Assembly (NCBI GenBank): GCA_028023455.1
Contig: JAQFVV010000014.1
Location: 559,336-623,335, forward strand
DNA length: 64,000 bases
Origin: Epiperipatus broadwayi
Lineage: Eukaryota; Onychophora; Udeonychophora; Euonychophora; Peripatidae
Direction: 5' to 3'
Positions 47,161 through 60,829 of the stretch are shown here, one piece after another. Within the stretch, counting starts at the first letter, position 1, and each line of letters starts with the position of its first letter. Position numbers and translations under genes: made by a program. A model generated the notes under the pieces. It ran no database searches, had not been told where the DNA came from, and was given only the letters and a program-made list of their open reading frames with translations.

Positions 47161-49961
47161 TTTACATATGCTATTTGTTAAAATTTTAGAAGCTCAGGAA
47201 ATCTATGAAAGGAAAAGAAAATTCTTGAACTATCGTCCTTTAATCAAGTGAATAGAAAACAGCAAAAATATTTTTGGGGATTAAAATGACATTTTCAAAA
47301 TTTTTATTGTTTTTCAATAATAGTTATGGATTTTTGTAAGAACCATTTCTAAATGAAGGAAATAGAACAGAAGTTTGACTTTTTTTAAATAGCTAATAGT
47401 TCAGTCAAATCACAATATGTGCTGTATTTAGTTCCAAATGTCCCTTGTATACATTAAACTTTGCTTATAATAGCACACATTTTATTGAAAACTTTTGTTT
47501 GAAATAGAAAATGTATTATTTATTGAATTGCAATGCACACACACACATATATATATACCTTGCTTTTTTACATGTATAGTATAAAGATATAATTATAGTT
47601 ATAGTATAAACAAAATTAAAAATAAAGTAGTTTTTTATTAATAAATGGAAAGGACATATTTTCACATATTTTACTAAATGTGTGTCCTCTTCATATTCAC
47701 GCAAAAATAAATAAAAAACTCTTCATACCAGTATCTTTAATTTTTAAATGAAATAAATAGTGAAATGTTAACTTTCATTGTAACTAAATACACTCTGGGT
47801 AAAATCTTATTTATTCACTAACTTTTTTTTTTATATTTTGAAAAATATAATAGCAATCTTATTTCAACAGAATATGCCCTTTCAGCCCTTTCTAGTCGAT
47901 TTTAAGTCTATATTGAGTTTATGAAAAATCTTATATTTTTTCAAACTTTTGGTATTACAACTTAGAAAACAGTTTATAACATGAAATCCTGTACATTGTA
48001 TTTGTAAATAATAATAAAGGAAGAATAAAACATATATCTCAACATAAACTAAAGAAGTTTTATTAATTTGTAATGGCTATAATAGAGTGTAGTCATGTAA
48101 ATGTTACATGTGGTATCTCATGTCACTCCTAAGAAGAGCCTTTGTTTATATAAATATTTCAAATTTGACTTTTTTTATTCATAAGTATTATTTACAATAC
48201 ATATTAAAATGTTCATATAAAAAAAAAATATGGTTATAAAATAACAAAAATGAAATAAAATTATTATTAATTACATTTAATTGATTGATTTCTTATTATC
48301 AGTTATAATGGAAAAAAAAGCTTTTTATTATTATTACCATTAGTTACAATAAGTTTTATAATATTTGTTTTTAAAATGTTTGGAGAGAAAGTTGTGATTT
48401 GAAAATGATGAAAAAAATTCCAGTTGCTTAGATTAAAAGCAAAATAGAATATTGCTAAATGACAAAAGGGGGCATACAATTTAAAGTAGATGAGTTAAAT
48501 TTGAACTAATTTGAATTTTGCAAAGTAGACATAGTTAGGATGGTAAAGAGAGGGACACTTGTTCAATTTTAAAAATAATATGAAATTAAGACATTTGAAA
48601 ATGAATAGCAATATATCATTTGTATCTATTGAGGGTTAGCAAACATGATTGTGCACAACACTCAGGTTGAAAAATGACTGCTAGTATATCACAAAATGTA
48701 TTAAATTAATAAATTTTTTGTTTTGTTTGTTTATTTATGGTTTTTTTTTTTTTTGGGGGGGGGTAATGTATAGTTGAAGTAGTGTATTTTAATAAAATGT
48801 AATTCTTGGGTTTAATATATTTATAAATTTTCAGAATGCTAGGAAGTCTTTAGGAGATATTTTTTTTGTTTTTGGCTTTCTTGAGGATTTAATTTGATGA
48901 TTCAGAGTTTGAAAAATTGTGTATTTATTTTGACTGATCTATATTTGAAAATTAGATACAGTTTTCAATTTGTCTAAATTTTTACTATTGAAGCTTCGGT
49001 ACTGTGATCGATAGTCATTAGTTTTTGAGCTATTGAAAAGAAATATAGCCCTCTATATTCTGTCATATTTATAATTTTTGGCTAAAGTAAAGTTATTTGA
49101 CAACTATAGAATAAATTGATTTTTGGATTTTTTATTCTCTTTCTCTTTTTAAAGAATTTACCTACTTTTACTTTTTATATAACTTGATATGAAGTCAAAC
49201 TCAAGTATTTATTATCATTAATATAATTTGTATTTTTATTTTAAATAAAATATTTTCGTTTTTTTTTAAAGTGAACTTTTTGATAAATACTATCACAAAA
49301 TATATGTTTGTGTATATATATATATGAAACAAATCTTCATAGTTATATCATTATATATTTGATAATGGATATCTGCCAATGTTAGTTTTTTTTTTTTTTT
49401 GCCATTTATCATTGCATATTAATTTATTGATATTCAAAAAATTAAAATTTAATTGTTATCAAAATATTTTTAAAAAAATGTTTTTCCTAAGGGACTTTTT
49501 TCTGTTAAATTGCTTTGTAAGAAATGTATCTTCAGGGTTAAAAATTTTTTTTTTTCTGGTTCAAAATGTTTGAGCAAATTAAGCAATAAGAAATTACTCT
49601 TATGATAATTTAATTATAACATCAGTTTATTTAAAATACTTTATAACCAATGTCATACCATAATTACTGAAGCAATAAATTTGAATTATTTACAAAAGCA
49701 ATTACTAAATTTTAATTAGATAAATGACTGAAATATAACAAAAGTATACATCCTATATTAATTTTTATTCTATTCACATATTCAGTTAGTTTGATGATTA
49801 AAATGAAAATTGCTCTAATCACATCAAAACAGCCCTGGATTGAAACTTTATTTTTAATTGCCACTTTAGTCCTTTTTTAAAAAAAAAACAAAAAAACAGA
49901 CTAACTAAAATTAGTAATTACATACATTTTATATATTCATATGCTTTATCTCATATCAATA

Positions 49962-49964
<3 letters not shown>
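47161..49964. other. AT-rich non-coding DNA
   Basis: No gene recognised. It has a CA/TA run at 47535-47560, a poly(T)-poly(G) step near 48739-48765, and low-complexity open frames only. Confidence 0.5.

Positions 49965-50031
<67 letters not shown>
49965..50031. repeat. (AT)n microsatellite, interrupted
   Basis: Alternating AT with AATATAAT interruptions. Confidence 0.9.
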
Positions 50032-50037
<6 letters not shown>

Positions 50038-50111
50038 TTCTTTCTCTCAATTCGATTATGTATTTATTTTTTCAAGCAACATAACTAATCTTTTAAGTTA
50101 ATGTAAGATTT

Positions 50112-50615
50112 TTACAGATGGAAACTTGATGTTTGAAATTAATCATAAAATTCAACTTAGAGTATTTTTGATAGAAATAACTTAATATTAAAAAAAAACA
50201 AAACATGCCTATGAGTTTGAAGTTGTTTACTAGGTATGGTTTATCAATTCTTTATGGATCTAAGACTTGGGCAGTTAATGGAAGAGCAATGCAGAGATTT
50301 CAGATCACTCAATGAAGCATAAAGAAATATATGTTGGGAATGAGAAGAAAAGGTCTATAGCAAGATACATGGATGAAAGAACAAACAAATATAACCGGCA
50401 GAATACATTAATAAAAAATATAATAATAGATGGGTATTTGAAATCTTAAACTGTATCCCAAAACATCATAAAAAACTTATACAGAGATCACATTTGAAAT
50501 GTATGGATAAATAAGGAAGTTTGTTGATTTGATATGAAAAAAAATGGTTTGGATTAAAGAAGTGAATTAAATTTGGAGAGATTATTGTGCAGTGGATTTG
50601 TAATGGTTGAGCATG
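50112..50615 (+). mobile_element. RTE LINE fragment (C-terminal part and 3' UTR)
   Basis: It follows the RTE from the ACAGATGGAAAC block through LSILYGSKTWAVN (about 50240-50280; family LTYGSETWTLN), RAMQRFQIT, and the 3' UTR ending GTGGATTTGTAATGGTTGAG near 50609. It is frame-broken throughout. Confidence 0.7.
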
Positions 50616-52460
50616 CTGAACATTTTTTCTTACCATTTTTTGAGAATTTTTACAATTTCTACTGAAACCTTCAGTCAAAATTTTTTCCATTTATTTTTTC
50701 ATTAACAGATTTTTATGATTTAAGCTCTTTTCAGTACTTCAATATTTTGGAGATAGTTCTAAAATTTTCTTAATTCATTATTATGTTTATATTTCAATTA
50801 ATTGAATTATCAAATAATTGTTTTGAAAATATATTCATAGTTTTATTGGTAATATATCTTCACTATCTTATCCCTTGATTTTTTAATTTTATTTTGGTAG
50901 AATATATGATGAAAAATGTTGTATTTTGTATTTTTCATAAGATAATTTGTTCTCCTCACCTTCTCCAAAGTTATGTTAAAAAAAAAGGAAAATGATTTTT
51001 TTAAAAATTTAAGCTAAATACACCTAGTTATAATAATTTTGATTTTACAAAAGCATAGGTGTCCATTAGTTTATGATAGTAATGAAGCCGAATGTGTGAG
51101 AAGTTAACATCTATTACATAGAATAAGATGAATTAAAAATTAATAAGTACTCAAATGTCTTTATTATACTTGTTCATTTAAGCAAAATTAAACAAAAGTT
51201 ATTCTACAAAAAAAAAAAAAATGAAAGTGAAATTTTAATAATAAACTATAGTTTTAGTGTCCTTTTTTACATTTTTATGCTGGAGATTAATGAAGTTTTA
51301 GCATTTACATTTGTTTAAAATTTCATAAAATTGAATTTGCATCAAAATTAGTTTAAGATAAATATTATTTTCATATATTATAGCTATTTTATTATGAAAA
51401 TAGAGCATCATTATAAAATTTATAAATGTATATTATGATGAACTAAAATTGCAACATCATAGAAAATAATAAAAATTTAAAACATGACATTTAAAATTAA
51501 AATGATCATTTTTATGGAAATTTGAAAGCAGATGTAAAGAGGAATGTTCACTAAGTTTTAAGATATTTCTTTAATTCTTCTCAAATGGATGAGAAAATTA
51601 TTGCAAATTTGTTTTACTTATATTATGCGTTAATTTTAATATTCTTTGAATGGAATCCGTACATGGCTTTGTGTACTTGCTTTGTATCTGGAGATATAAA
51701 AATAGTTTATAAAACACATGACATTTAACATTTATAAATATACTAAAACTTTTTTTTAGCAATACTGCAGCATTTCACAATAATTTTGATTTATTATAAT
51801 TTAAAAATTTGCTTTTAAGTTATTTATCCTCACTGTTTTGATAATTTTATTGTAAAGTTATCACCTAAACCCAGTAAATATATATATAATGCCAGATGCA
51901 TTTTGCATAAACTAGAAATTTTTCATACGTTAAAAACTAATACATTAAGTACAGCATATATAATAGTTTTGTATTAATTATATGATTTCAAAATCTAATT
52001 GTCATGATAAAAAGAAATAGGCGTAAACATCTTTCTTGAAATAAAGAATAACCATATTCTTTATTATCCCTGACATAAATTTGTTTTTAATTTCAATCAG
52101 ATTAGATTTATACAAAAAGTAAACGACTTTTAAATATATGATTGTTTATATGATTTAAAACATTAATGTGCTTTTTACTTTGTAATTAAACCAAAATTAT
52201 CTTAGATGTTATCATAATCGCTGTCTCCATAAAAAAAAAAAAAAACACACACACATTATTATAACATCTAAAAAATGTTTAAATTATTAGCTAAATATAT
52301 ATTTATTTTTAAATTTTTATATAAGTCACTACAAAGAAATAGAAATATTTATTTTAAGGATATGCATTTTCTTTGGTTTGCCTTTGTATATGTTTTATAG
52401 ATTTAGAGCTATTGTTCATTTAAATCAGAATAGTACTAACGTTTTGCTTTGTTGTTATAG
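50616..52460. other. AT-rich non-coding DNA
   Basis: No gene recognised. Confidence 0.5.
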
Positions 52461-52705
52461 TTATTTGTAAATGAAAATAAAGAACATAATTTGTCTAACA
52501 ATGAGAATTTGGTTTCTAATCCACCGTTATTAGAATATATTTCTTTATTTTCCAAATGGATTAGAACTGAAAACATTCATATTCACTTATTACTAGAAAG
52601 ATTTTCTGGCTGGAAAACAAAAATACATATTTTTTTCCCCTGGCATTTTTGTATAATGCTTGACTTTTTATTGATTATTACAAATAAAGTTAAAATTATG
52701 CTTAG
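52461..52705 (+). CDS. Weak candidate internal exon
   Basis: A pyrimidine-rich tract with GTTGTTATAG ends at 52460. The following frame is open for 84 codons and holds a protein-like stretch, PPLLEYISLFSKWIRTENIH followed by IHLLLERFSGWKTKI. The later part (IHIFFPWHF...) is poorer. The only donor is AG|GTTATG at 52706, a weak match. I do not recognise a domain. If it belongs to the gene starting at 37.6 kb, the phase (0) would agree, but an open frame of this length can arise by chance in this DNA. Confidence 0.2.
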
Positions 52706-52712
52706 GTTATGA

Positions 52713-54229
52713 AACTATCTTCCATTTGGCAGTATGTTAAAAATATATATTGATAATTATTCTTATTATAATAGTATAATCAATTCATTTATATTTTTTA
52801 TTACTTTATGTTCAGTACATTCTATAAGCATAAGTATCAATATGTTTTTGATTTTGATAAATTTTATTTATTTATATGAACTTAGTACTTAAAAATCATT
52901 GTCAAAGTGTAATTTATCTGAAATGTAAAATAAAATAATATATATATATAAAAACATATCTAAAAATATAAGTAAGACTACTACTACATTTGTTATGAAG
53001 TTTAATTCTGTAAAAAAAAAAAAAATGGAAAAGAAAGGTTATGGAATTTTATATGCATTATTATTCCCTTTATGGGTGGATTTACTATAGCAATCATCCA
53101 TTAAATTTACAACTGCTTATTCATTACAACAGTTTTTTTTTGTTGTTGTTAAAAATCAAAATGTTTTTTTTTTTTAAAAGATCAGTTCTTTTTTTTTTAA
53201 TTGGCAGCTGTTTTGTAAGATGAATAATATCATAGGGTAATGACTTCATTAAAGTTACACCATCTGAAAATAATATGGTGTTTCATGCTACAGATATAGA
53301 GTACAGAGTTTATTCATTATGCAATGTGCAAAATTAGATTTTGGTTATATGTTGAAAGTATGATTAATGTATTTATCTAAACTTTCTTTCAGTATCTTTC
53401 CAAGACATTAGGTTTCTTTATGAATGCCATATCCAAAATAAAGCAGATTTTCATCATTAATAATCCCAAAGTAAAAAAAAATGGCAGTTTCATTTAGTGC
53501 AATGTATATAATCAAAACATTTAAATCACAAAGTGAACTAATAAATTTTAAAATGAGTACATTAAGTAAAATATATTCACTAAGTCAATTTTGGATGAAA
53601 ATTCTTATCACTATATTTGCCACCAGCTAAAAATACTATCATTATAATTATAAAATATAGTCATTGCAATTGTAAATTATTTTAAGAAACAAAAAAGATT
53701 GCATGCATTATGCAATTAATAATTAACTTTATATGATTAAAAGTTACAAAATACATATTAAAAATATCATTTATTGGTTCAATTTTATATCAGTACTCTT
53801 GTAATTTGTCTCTGATATATTCAAGATAATGATGAGTTTTATCATAAACATAAAAAAGTACAGAATTGGTAAAAACAATAAGCCAAAAAGATTTAATTAT
53901 TTACATTATTCAAAGTAACTTAATCATCTCTCCATTACATTTTTATCTAATTTGTTGTATATAATTTCAACAGCATTTATCTAAAATAAATAAATTTGCT
54001 TATTAATTTTTATTTTATTAATATATTACATAATAATAAAATTTTTGATATTGTAAAAATATCCATCATAATAGCCAATAGATTAGTTTTTATTGACAAT
54101 TTTATTGAATTATCAGTATCTGAAACAGTCAGTAAATTTACAATCTTTAGATCTGAGGCCTTACATTTCAGATTCTGACACACTGCCACTGCACTAAATC
54201 ATGCAAATCATTTAAAGAAATAAGAGCTG
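52713..54229. other. AT-rich non-coding DNA
   Basis: No gene recognised. There are runs of T giving short open frames near 53041-53223. Confidence 0.5.
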
Positions 54230-54418
54230 AGACTAGTCCTATTGCTATAAAATATAATAATAAATGTATTGTTGGAGTTTTAAATTGGTTTAATGAAATA
54301 AGAAAGTTTGCTGATGTGACATGGAGAAGAGAGGCTATGGAGTGGAGAAATGAATTAAATTGGAGAGATTTTTAGTCATGAAATCAATTAAAATTGTTCA
54401 AAATGATGATGATGATAA
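54230..54418 (+). mobile_element. RTE LINE 3' end fragment
   Basis: It has VLNWFNEIRKFADVTWRREA (family ILNWIP... DEIRKCARVMWRREA), then LNWRDF and a 3' UTR ending in (GAT)n at 54404-54416. The segment from GVLNW to NEIRK has skipped about 15 codons, an internal deletion. Confidence 0.7.
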
Positions 54419-56790
54419 ATATTTTAAACATATACACAACTATATCTATGATACAATTTAAATTATATATATTATAAAAAATGCAGTTATGAAAAAGACG
54501 ATGTACTAATAAATTGAGAGATTGACCACATTTACATATCTTTACTGAATTCAAATATAAGCATGTGCACAGTTGAATATGTTTATTCAGTCACTCTTTC
54601 CAAAGAAATTAAACTTATTATTTTTCATAATTCTTCTTGCATGAAAATTGATGATGTTAATGATGAAATATAAAAGATACAGTGTCTACATGATGTTTAA
54701 TTTATAAAATTTAAGCATATTTGTTTGTATAAATAATAGTAATCATTTTCTTGTGAATATGTGATCACAGGATATTAGAAAATTGAAATTTAATTAATAT
54801 AGCCACACAGTTTAAAGATAATCAAAGTAGAAATTCTGTTAACCTGAAAAAAGTTGAGAACAATTTCATTTTTAAGTTTAATCTGGTGTCTGATTCTATA
54901 CACTCATCTCTTTCTTGCAGTAACTGATTTGATATCATTCTCTTTAATTGATTCTTTGCTAAAATCTTCATATAAAACTCAGCATTTGTCAATGCTTTTT
55001 GTTCATATTTTCCACTTACAACTTTAATGAGTTTTTTAAAAATCTTTATTAAATATTTATTGTGTTGAATAGTTTCAAGAGCACAATTATTCCTAAGAAT
55101 TATTTTCTTTTATATTATTCTGTGAACTAATGATTTATTTTTTATTGAACATGAATTACTTCAACATATGACTTTTATTTTAAATGTAATGCAGATATTT
55201 TTATTTTATCATCAAAATGAAATACTTCATATCTTTCAATTTGACATAATTCTTTCTGTAATTATGTTTGCACTTTAAATGAAATTTTAATTTTTAAATT
55301 TACAGTCAGCAATGGACTGAGATCTTAACAATATCATTGTCTCTGCAAGACAAGAATATGTTTGCTGTTTTACAGGCAAAGCCTGAAACATGAATTTCTA
55401 ATTTATTTTCAGTGTGTAGACATGAAAATGAGTCACTTCTTGTGGCTTTTTTAGATTGGCTTAATTGTGGCTATTTATAATATTTAACAATTATACTTTT
55501 ATTTAACAGGAAAATCTTAAAATAAAATCTATATTATGAAATAGTAATTTCAAATAAAATAGCTAGATGTTAGTTTCATTCAGTAAAAAATAAATTAAAG
55601 GGAATATGTTTACATTGTAATAAAAAATACTTTTGCTCTTGTGTGATGCTGGGTTTTTGTTAAAATTCTAAAACTGAAAATAAAAAAATTATAATCATTT
55701 AGTTGATTTTTATATTTGTAAAATTAAACAAAATATTTGTTTATATATATGAGTAAGTATTTAAACAAATTTTTTTTTTTAAAAAAAGGTGAGAAATTGA
55801 AATAATATGAAATAATACATTAATTGTAAAAAAAGAAATGCCTCTAATTATTATTTTGTCATTTTTTTTGTAATTATAAGTTGAATTTTTAAATTTCAAA
55901 GATTACATTTACTACTTGAATGTATTTTTTGATCAAGTGTACCTTATTAATAGAAATTTGATGTAGAATGGTTTATTGGAAAATATTTTTTTAGCCTGAA
56001 AGCTAAAATAAAATCTTTTGTTCTAATTATTTATTTCAGTTCTTTACTCTTTTTGTTTATTTGTAAAGCTGATATATTATTTTTAAGATGAAAAGCACAA
56101 AAACTGAATATCAAATTGATTACATGAAGCTGTTTAACAATTAAGTAGAAAACTTTATATTTTTTTCAAATTTGGGTTATTGAATCTCCAGGTTTTAAAA
56201 GAGCACACACATTAATCATACTGTTAATTTTTATTTCATTGGTTTTGATAAGAATTTTATAAATAAAATACATTTTTTTTTTATACATTTTGAGGAAGGA
56301 TAGAAAGCATAGTTTGAAAGTAATATTATTCAAAAATTTGTACATGAGGCTGAAATATTTGAAAGGTTGAATAATTTTATTTATTTATTTGCAGAAAAAT
56401 TATATATTTTTTATTTTATTTAAATTTTTTTAAATATTTTTTCTAAATGAAAATTGTTTTGATAAGGATAGAAATAGAATTGAGAGTAAGAAGCATTATT
56501 GTATTACATTTACTGAGGAAATGGCAGAGCATGTGAATATTAAAAATGAGCTTAGCAATATATTATCACACTAATGGAATTTGTACTGATTTAGAAATGA
56601 AAATAAATAAAATGAAAGCTAAAATTATAAACCTATAGTGAAAAAATTGATTTAGATTGAGAAAATAAAAATATTACTTAAGTAAATGTTATACTCTGGG
56701 TTTATGGGTTTAAATATTTGCATTACTTAAACTGGATTTAATATTGTTTAAGATTACTTAATGATTTAAGTCTAAGAAGTTATGGCTTGT
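54419..56790. other. AT-rich non-coding DNA
   Basis: No gene recognised. A hairpin-like TTTTAGCCTGAAAGCTAAAA lies near 55990-56010, similar to the one at 5491-5512. Confidence 0.5.
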
Positions 56791-56800
56791 TATATGTTTT

Positions 56801-56846
<46 letters not shown>

Positions 56847-56848
56847 AA

Positions 56849-56856
<8 letters not shown>
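56791..56856. repeat. Perfect AT-rich palindrome with defined arms
   Basis: TATATGTTTTGTTTAT, then (AT)n, then ATAAACAAAACATATA. The unique 16-base arms make a perfect inverted repeat, followed on the right by a further (TA)n to 56881. Confidence 0.9.
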
Positions 56857-56884
<28 letters not shown>

Positions 56885-57934
56885 TAAATGTTTCAGAATG
56901 GGAGCATAAAAAATTATTACTTTGGATATATAAATAACATAATCAGTAAAGAATAAAATTGGAAATGTTGAAAAAAGTCCACAGAAATAAATTATTTATT
57001 GTGGAAATTAGTAAGTTGAAGAAAATTGATTGAACATATGTTCAAAATTAGACATTATGAAGGATATATTTGAAGACATTGTGGGAAGAATCACAAATGA
57101 TCTTAAAGAGAAAATGGAGAACTGAAGAGGAAGAGGTTTTGATAGATAGAATGGAAGAATCTATTTTTTTTTTTTTTAGATCCTAAAGACTGATTTTTGT
57201 TTATATTTTATATATTATTTTTTTATATTCAAAAATGGAAATGGTGCACATGTGACTTTTGCTTGGAGCATATTTGTATATATAAATAAAAGAAAAAATA
57301 GATTTTCTGTGGAATGTAAAAAGGAAACTTATTTTATATGGATGGATGAATATTTTTTGATGAACATAAAAAAATATATATATATCACTCTGGACATTGT
57401 TTCCTTTCAAAATTCATAATTTAAATTTTTTGCATGTAATTCTGTTTTAAAAAAAATACTTATTACAGACTTGAACATTATAAAGAAAACCCATTACTCT
57501 TTATATACTCAGAGCATTCTTTGCATGGGCAAAAGCAGTTTTTGTTACTGAGAAATTGAGTTTTGTCTTACATTTTAATTCAGAAGCAGATTTATTTTTA
57601 TTTTAATATATTATAGAAATGTATATTGTTCTTAATTGTTTTAGCACCATTTGTACATGTTCTACAAATAGTATTGTATAAAAATTTATTACAGATCAGT
57701 AAAACTATTGTAAGAAACTTTTGTAGGAAGAAGTTTTGCAAAAATTTATATTTTCTATCTAAAATCATTATTTATTATTTTCATTTTTTTTTTCATTGTC
57801 TTCAACTATATTATTTTCCAATTCAAGATAATGATCTCTTAAAGTTTAATACAATTTCTCTGATCTATGCCTATCTTCTTTCCATCATCGTTATCCCTCT
57901 CACTTATGGTATCTTTGTAAGTCATTTATAATCT
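56857..57934. other. AT-rich non-coding DNA
   Basis: No firm gene. Near 57050-57130 a short stretch (IMKDIFEDIVGRIT) distantly resembles the C-terminal tail of RTE-type proteins. Confidence 0.4.
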
Positions 57935-58730
57935 CTTCGGATCCAGTATAAGACTTCAACTTTTCATCTATTATTATTTCTTCTGGCAACATATCTAATT
58001 CACTTCTAGATTATTCTCTTAATTTTTTAATGATGTCAATGATAATTATTTGTTCTCTCATTCAAAGTACTTTACTTTCAATTCCTTTTTATTATTCCCA
58101 TTATATGTCTCTTTATACTTTATTGAGTGATTTGAAATCTTTGCATGGATTTTCTGTTAAATGGATAAAGTGTTAGATCCACAAGTAAGAACTAATAATT
58201 CATGTATTAAAAATCTTTTTCAACTATATAGATGTATTAATTTTAATATTAAATTACTTCTATAAAAAGTACTCTAGTCAAGTTTTATTTTCTGATTAAT
58301 TTCACTCATTATGGTTCCATCTGTATTAATAATCTGACCAAGTTTACTGTAGTTGTTAACTTCTTTTAATTCATAATTATCAATATGTTTTTCTGAGAAA
58401 ATCCATAGAACATTAGATTTTTGAATTTTTATCTTTAGTTCTATTTTCTTATATTTATCTGACAATTTTTGTAACATTTCCTGATGTTTTAGAGCATTAT
58501 TTGCAAAAAATGATAACATTATCTGCAAATTTAGTGAATTTAACCTGTATGCATTTGTGTCCTCTTAGCTTCAACTTTAATCCATAAATACTTGTAAAAA
58601 TTGCTGTAAAAAGTTTTAGAGATATGGAGTTACTCTTTTATACATCCTTATTAATGTTAATTTTAATGTCATTGTGTAATCTAATTGGTACCATTACATT
58701 TTGATAAATATTCTTTTATCTTTTGAGTAA
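57935..58730 (-). mobile_element. RTE LINE fragment on the minus strand
   Basis: Reverse reading follows the RTE from before the RQGD motif (58680) through KLFTAIFTSIYG, FANNALKHQEMLQKLSDKYK, VNNYSKLGQIINTDGTIMSE (58330-58390), to the basic C-terminal region and about 57935. One open frame (58528-58274) survives. It is truncated at both ends, with no 3' tail found. Confidence 0.75.
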
Positions 58731-59689
58731 ACTGATTTTTTTTTAAAATTTTGTTACCATGAAAAATATTTTTACTTATTTATGTTTTGCAAAACATTAG
58801 GATAATATAGGATTTTCACTTTCACTATTTTGCATATTATTTTCAATTATGAAAGTTTTATTTGTTAGGACAAACTTATTAAGTACTTTCTTTGGTTTCA
58901 TTTTTATAATTTTAATAAAAATACAAACATGTTTCCAGAGTTAATATCTACAATTTTCTAAACTATTTCTGTTTATACATATATATATAATATTGATTTT
59001 CCTCTTCGTTTGTATTTGTAATTCAAATTTGCAGACATCTGTTGATTTGTATAATTAAGTGGTTTCTTTCTGCTTTATAATCTAAAACTGAGTTTTCTTT
59101 TGGTAAAGCTCACCGTAATCTTAACTCTGTTTATGGTGAACTTCACTGAAAGAGCATTCAGCTTTATGCTGCTTTGTTATGCAGATGAAAAAACTTAAGC
59201 AAATTTGGTTTATATATATACATGCATCTCAAATTTTTTAATGTAATCAGAATTTAATTATTCATATTAGACTCTAATTACTCTTGTAGCAATGAATAAA
59301 ATAAAATTTTCATTTCAGTTCTATTGTTAATCATTATCATCATAATCATTAATCCCATATAATATTTTAATCTAATATATTTCTTGTCTGTTAATAACAT
59401 AAGGTGCAAAAATCATCATTAATAGTAATCTATGATTACTAATGTCAATCTTATCCCCATTAATTATACTGTAATCATCTATGTTAACAAAAGGCACTCA
59501 GTAACCAATCACTTGTAAATACATTTTAACAATACTGTTAAGTTTTTCTAATTGATCATGATTGTTAAATCTCTCATGCCAATGAAACCCTGTAATAACC
59601 ATTATAAAATTCATGTAATCCATTTATTGTGCAATAAACAATATTGTTGAAACATCATCATCACCATAATAATGATGCTGATGATGATG
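58731..59689. other. AT-rich non-coding DNA
   Basis: No gene recognised. It ends in a GAT/CAT trinucleotide-rich stretch at 59654-59700. Confidence 0.5.
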
Positions 59690-60125
59690 ATGATGATAAC
59701 AATAATGCCTTGCCAACATCATACTTCCTAAGATACAGACACTTGTATACAAAAATAGGCCCCTTCTGCACCCTGTGCCACCAAGCAGAAGAAACTCAAC
59801 AACATCTGTTTTACAACTACTTGGCATTAAATAATATTCAGCATGAAATAACTAACACATACAGATGACCAAACATCTCCCTACAGAATATCATCAGCAT
59901 ATTCTGCAAAACATCCACTCCTATAGTCCATGCAGGAACTTTTATGCTCTGCATTTTGGTGCACATGATGCACATTTACTTTTGGCAATAATACAAGGCG
60001 ACATACATCAATATTTTATAACAAAATAGCACGATTAAAAAACAGATAATAAAATAGCTCAACCAGACATTTTTGTGGCCACTTGGACACTCATAAAACA
60101 ATGCTCAAATCTCTAATAGTTCTGC
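59690..60125 (+). pseudogene. L1-like LINE C-terminal fragment
   Basis: The open frame 59644-59868 holds FCTLCHQAEETQQHLFYN, the same Cys-x2-Cys...His motif as at 15610-15655. It is followed by VHAGTFMLCILVHM (family VRAVTFNLYAYWYS) near 59935 and QPDIFVATWTLIKQ near 60065-60105. The order and spacing match the end of the 14.5-16.0 kb element. An open frame at 60083-60300 (EIYPGLPKQYLKTNKLLQ) continues beyond and is not recognised. Confidence 0.6.
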
Positions 60126-60287
60126 CATTTCTCAAATCCCTTAATATATTCAAAAAGAGAATGCAAGAAAATGGACATTACAAAATCCAAGAATTGATAG
60201 ATGATAATAAAACATACAAAATATTGCCAGTAGAAATATACCCTGGCTTACCAAAACAATATCTAAAGACTAACAAACTCTTACAAA

Positions 60288-60288
60288 G

Positions 60289-60319
<31 letters not shown>

Positions 60320-60608
60320 TAATTATCCAGACATAAATAACAACTTTAAGAAACAATTTAAAGAAAAACAATCGAATTAAAAAAAAAAAAAAACTAACAG
60401 AAGCCATATAAATTTAGTATTATAACCTCTAACAGACAATCCATCACTCACCCAGTTTATATCAGTAAAGACTTGTAAAGAACTTAGATAGACACAATAT
60501 ATATAATCCTCAGGAATGTCAATGGAAATACATGTATACAGAAAGTATGAATGTAACCTGCTCTTCTAGTCTGAATAGTTTCTTTTTGACAAAAAAAAAA
60601 CAAACAAC

Positions 60609-60663
<55 letters not shown>

Positions 60664-60742
60664 GATGATGATGATGATGATAATAGTAGTAGTAATAATA
60701 ATAGTAGTAGTAGTGGTAGTAATAATAATAATAATAATAATC
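60288..60742. repeat. Cluster of simple repeats
   Basis: (CA)n then (TA)n at 60288-60321, poly(A) at about 60380-60392, and a long (TAA)n to (TGA)n to (TAG)n trinucleotide tract at 60608-60742. Open frames over it are homopolymers of Ile, Asn or Tyr and are artefacts. Confidence 0.9.
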
Positions 60743-60829
60743 ATCTTAAATTTAAGAGATTTTTTCAACTGCAGTCTCTGGTCTATCAGTCACTAGTATG
60801 AATATCTCTCTCTACAAGTTCCTTTGGCA

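Noticed and set aside
57000-57150. RTE C-terminal tail
   Set aside because: Only a few residues match; too weak to list as an element.
60484-60801. ORFs of about 90 codons on both strands
   Set aside because: They are trinucleotide repeats read as homopolymers.
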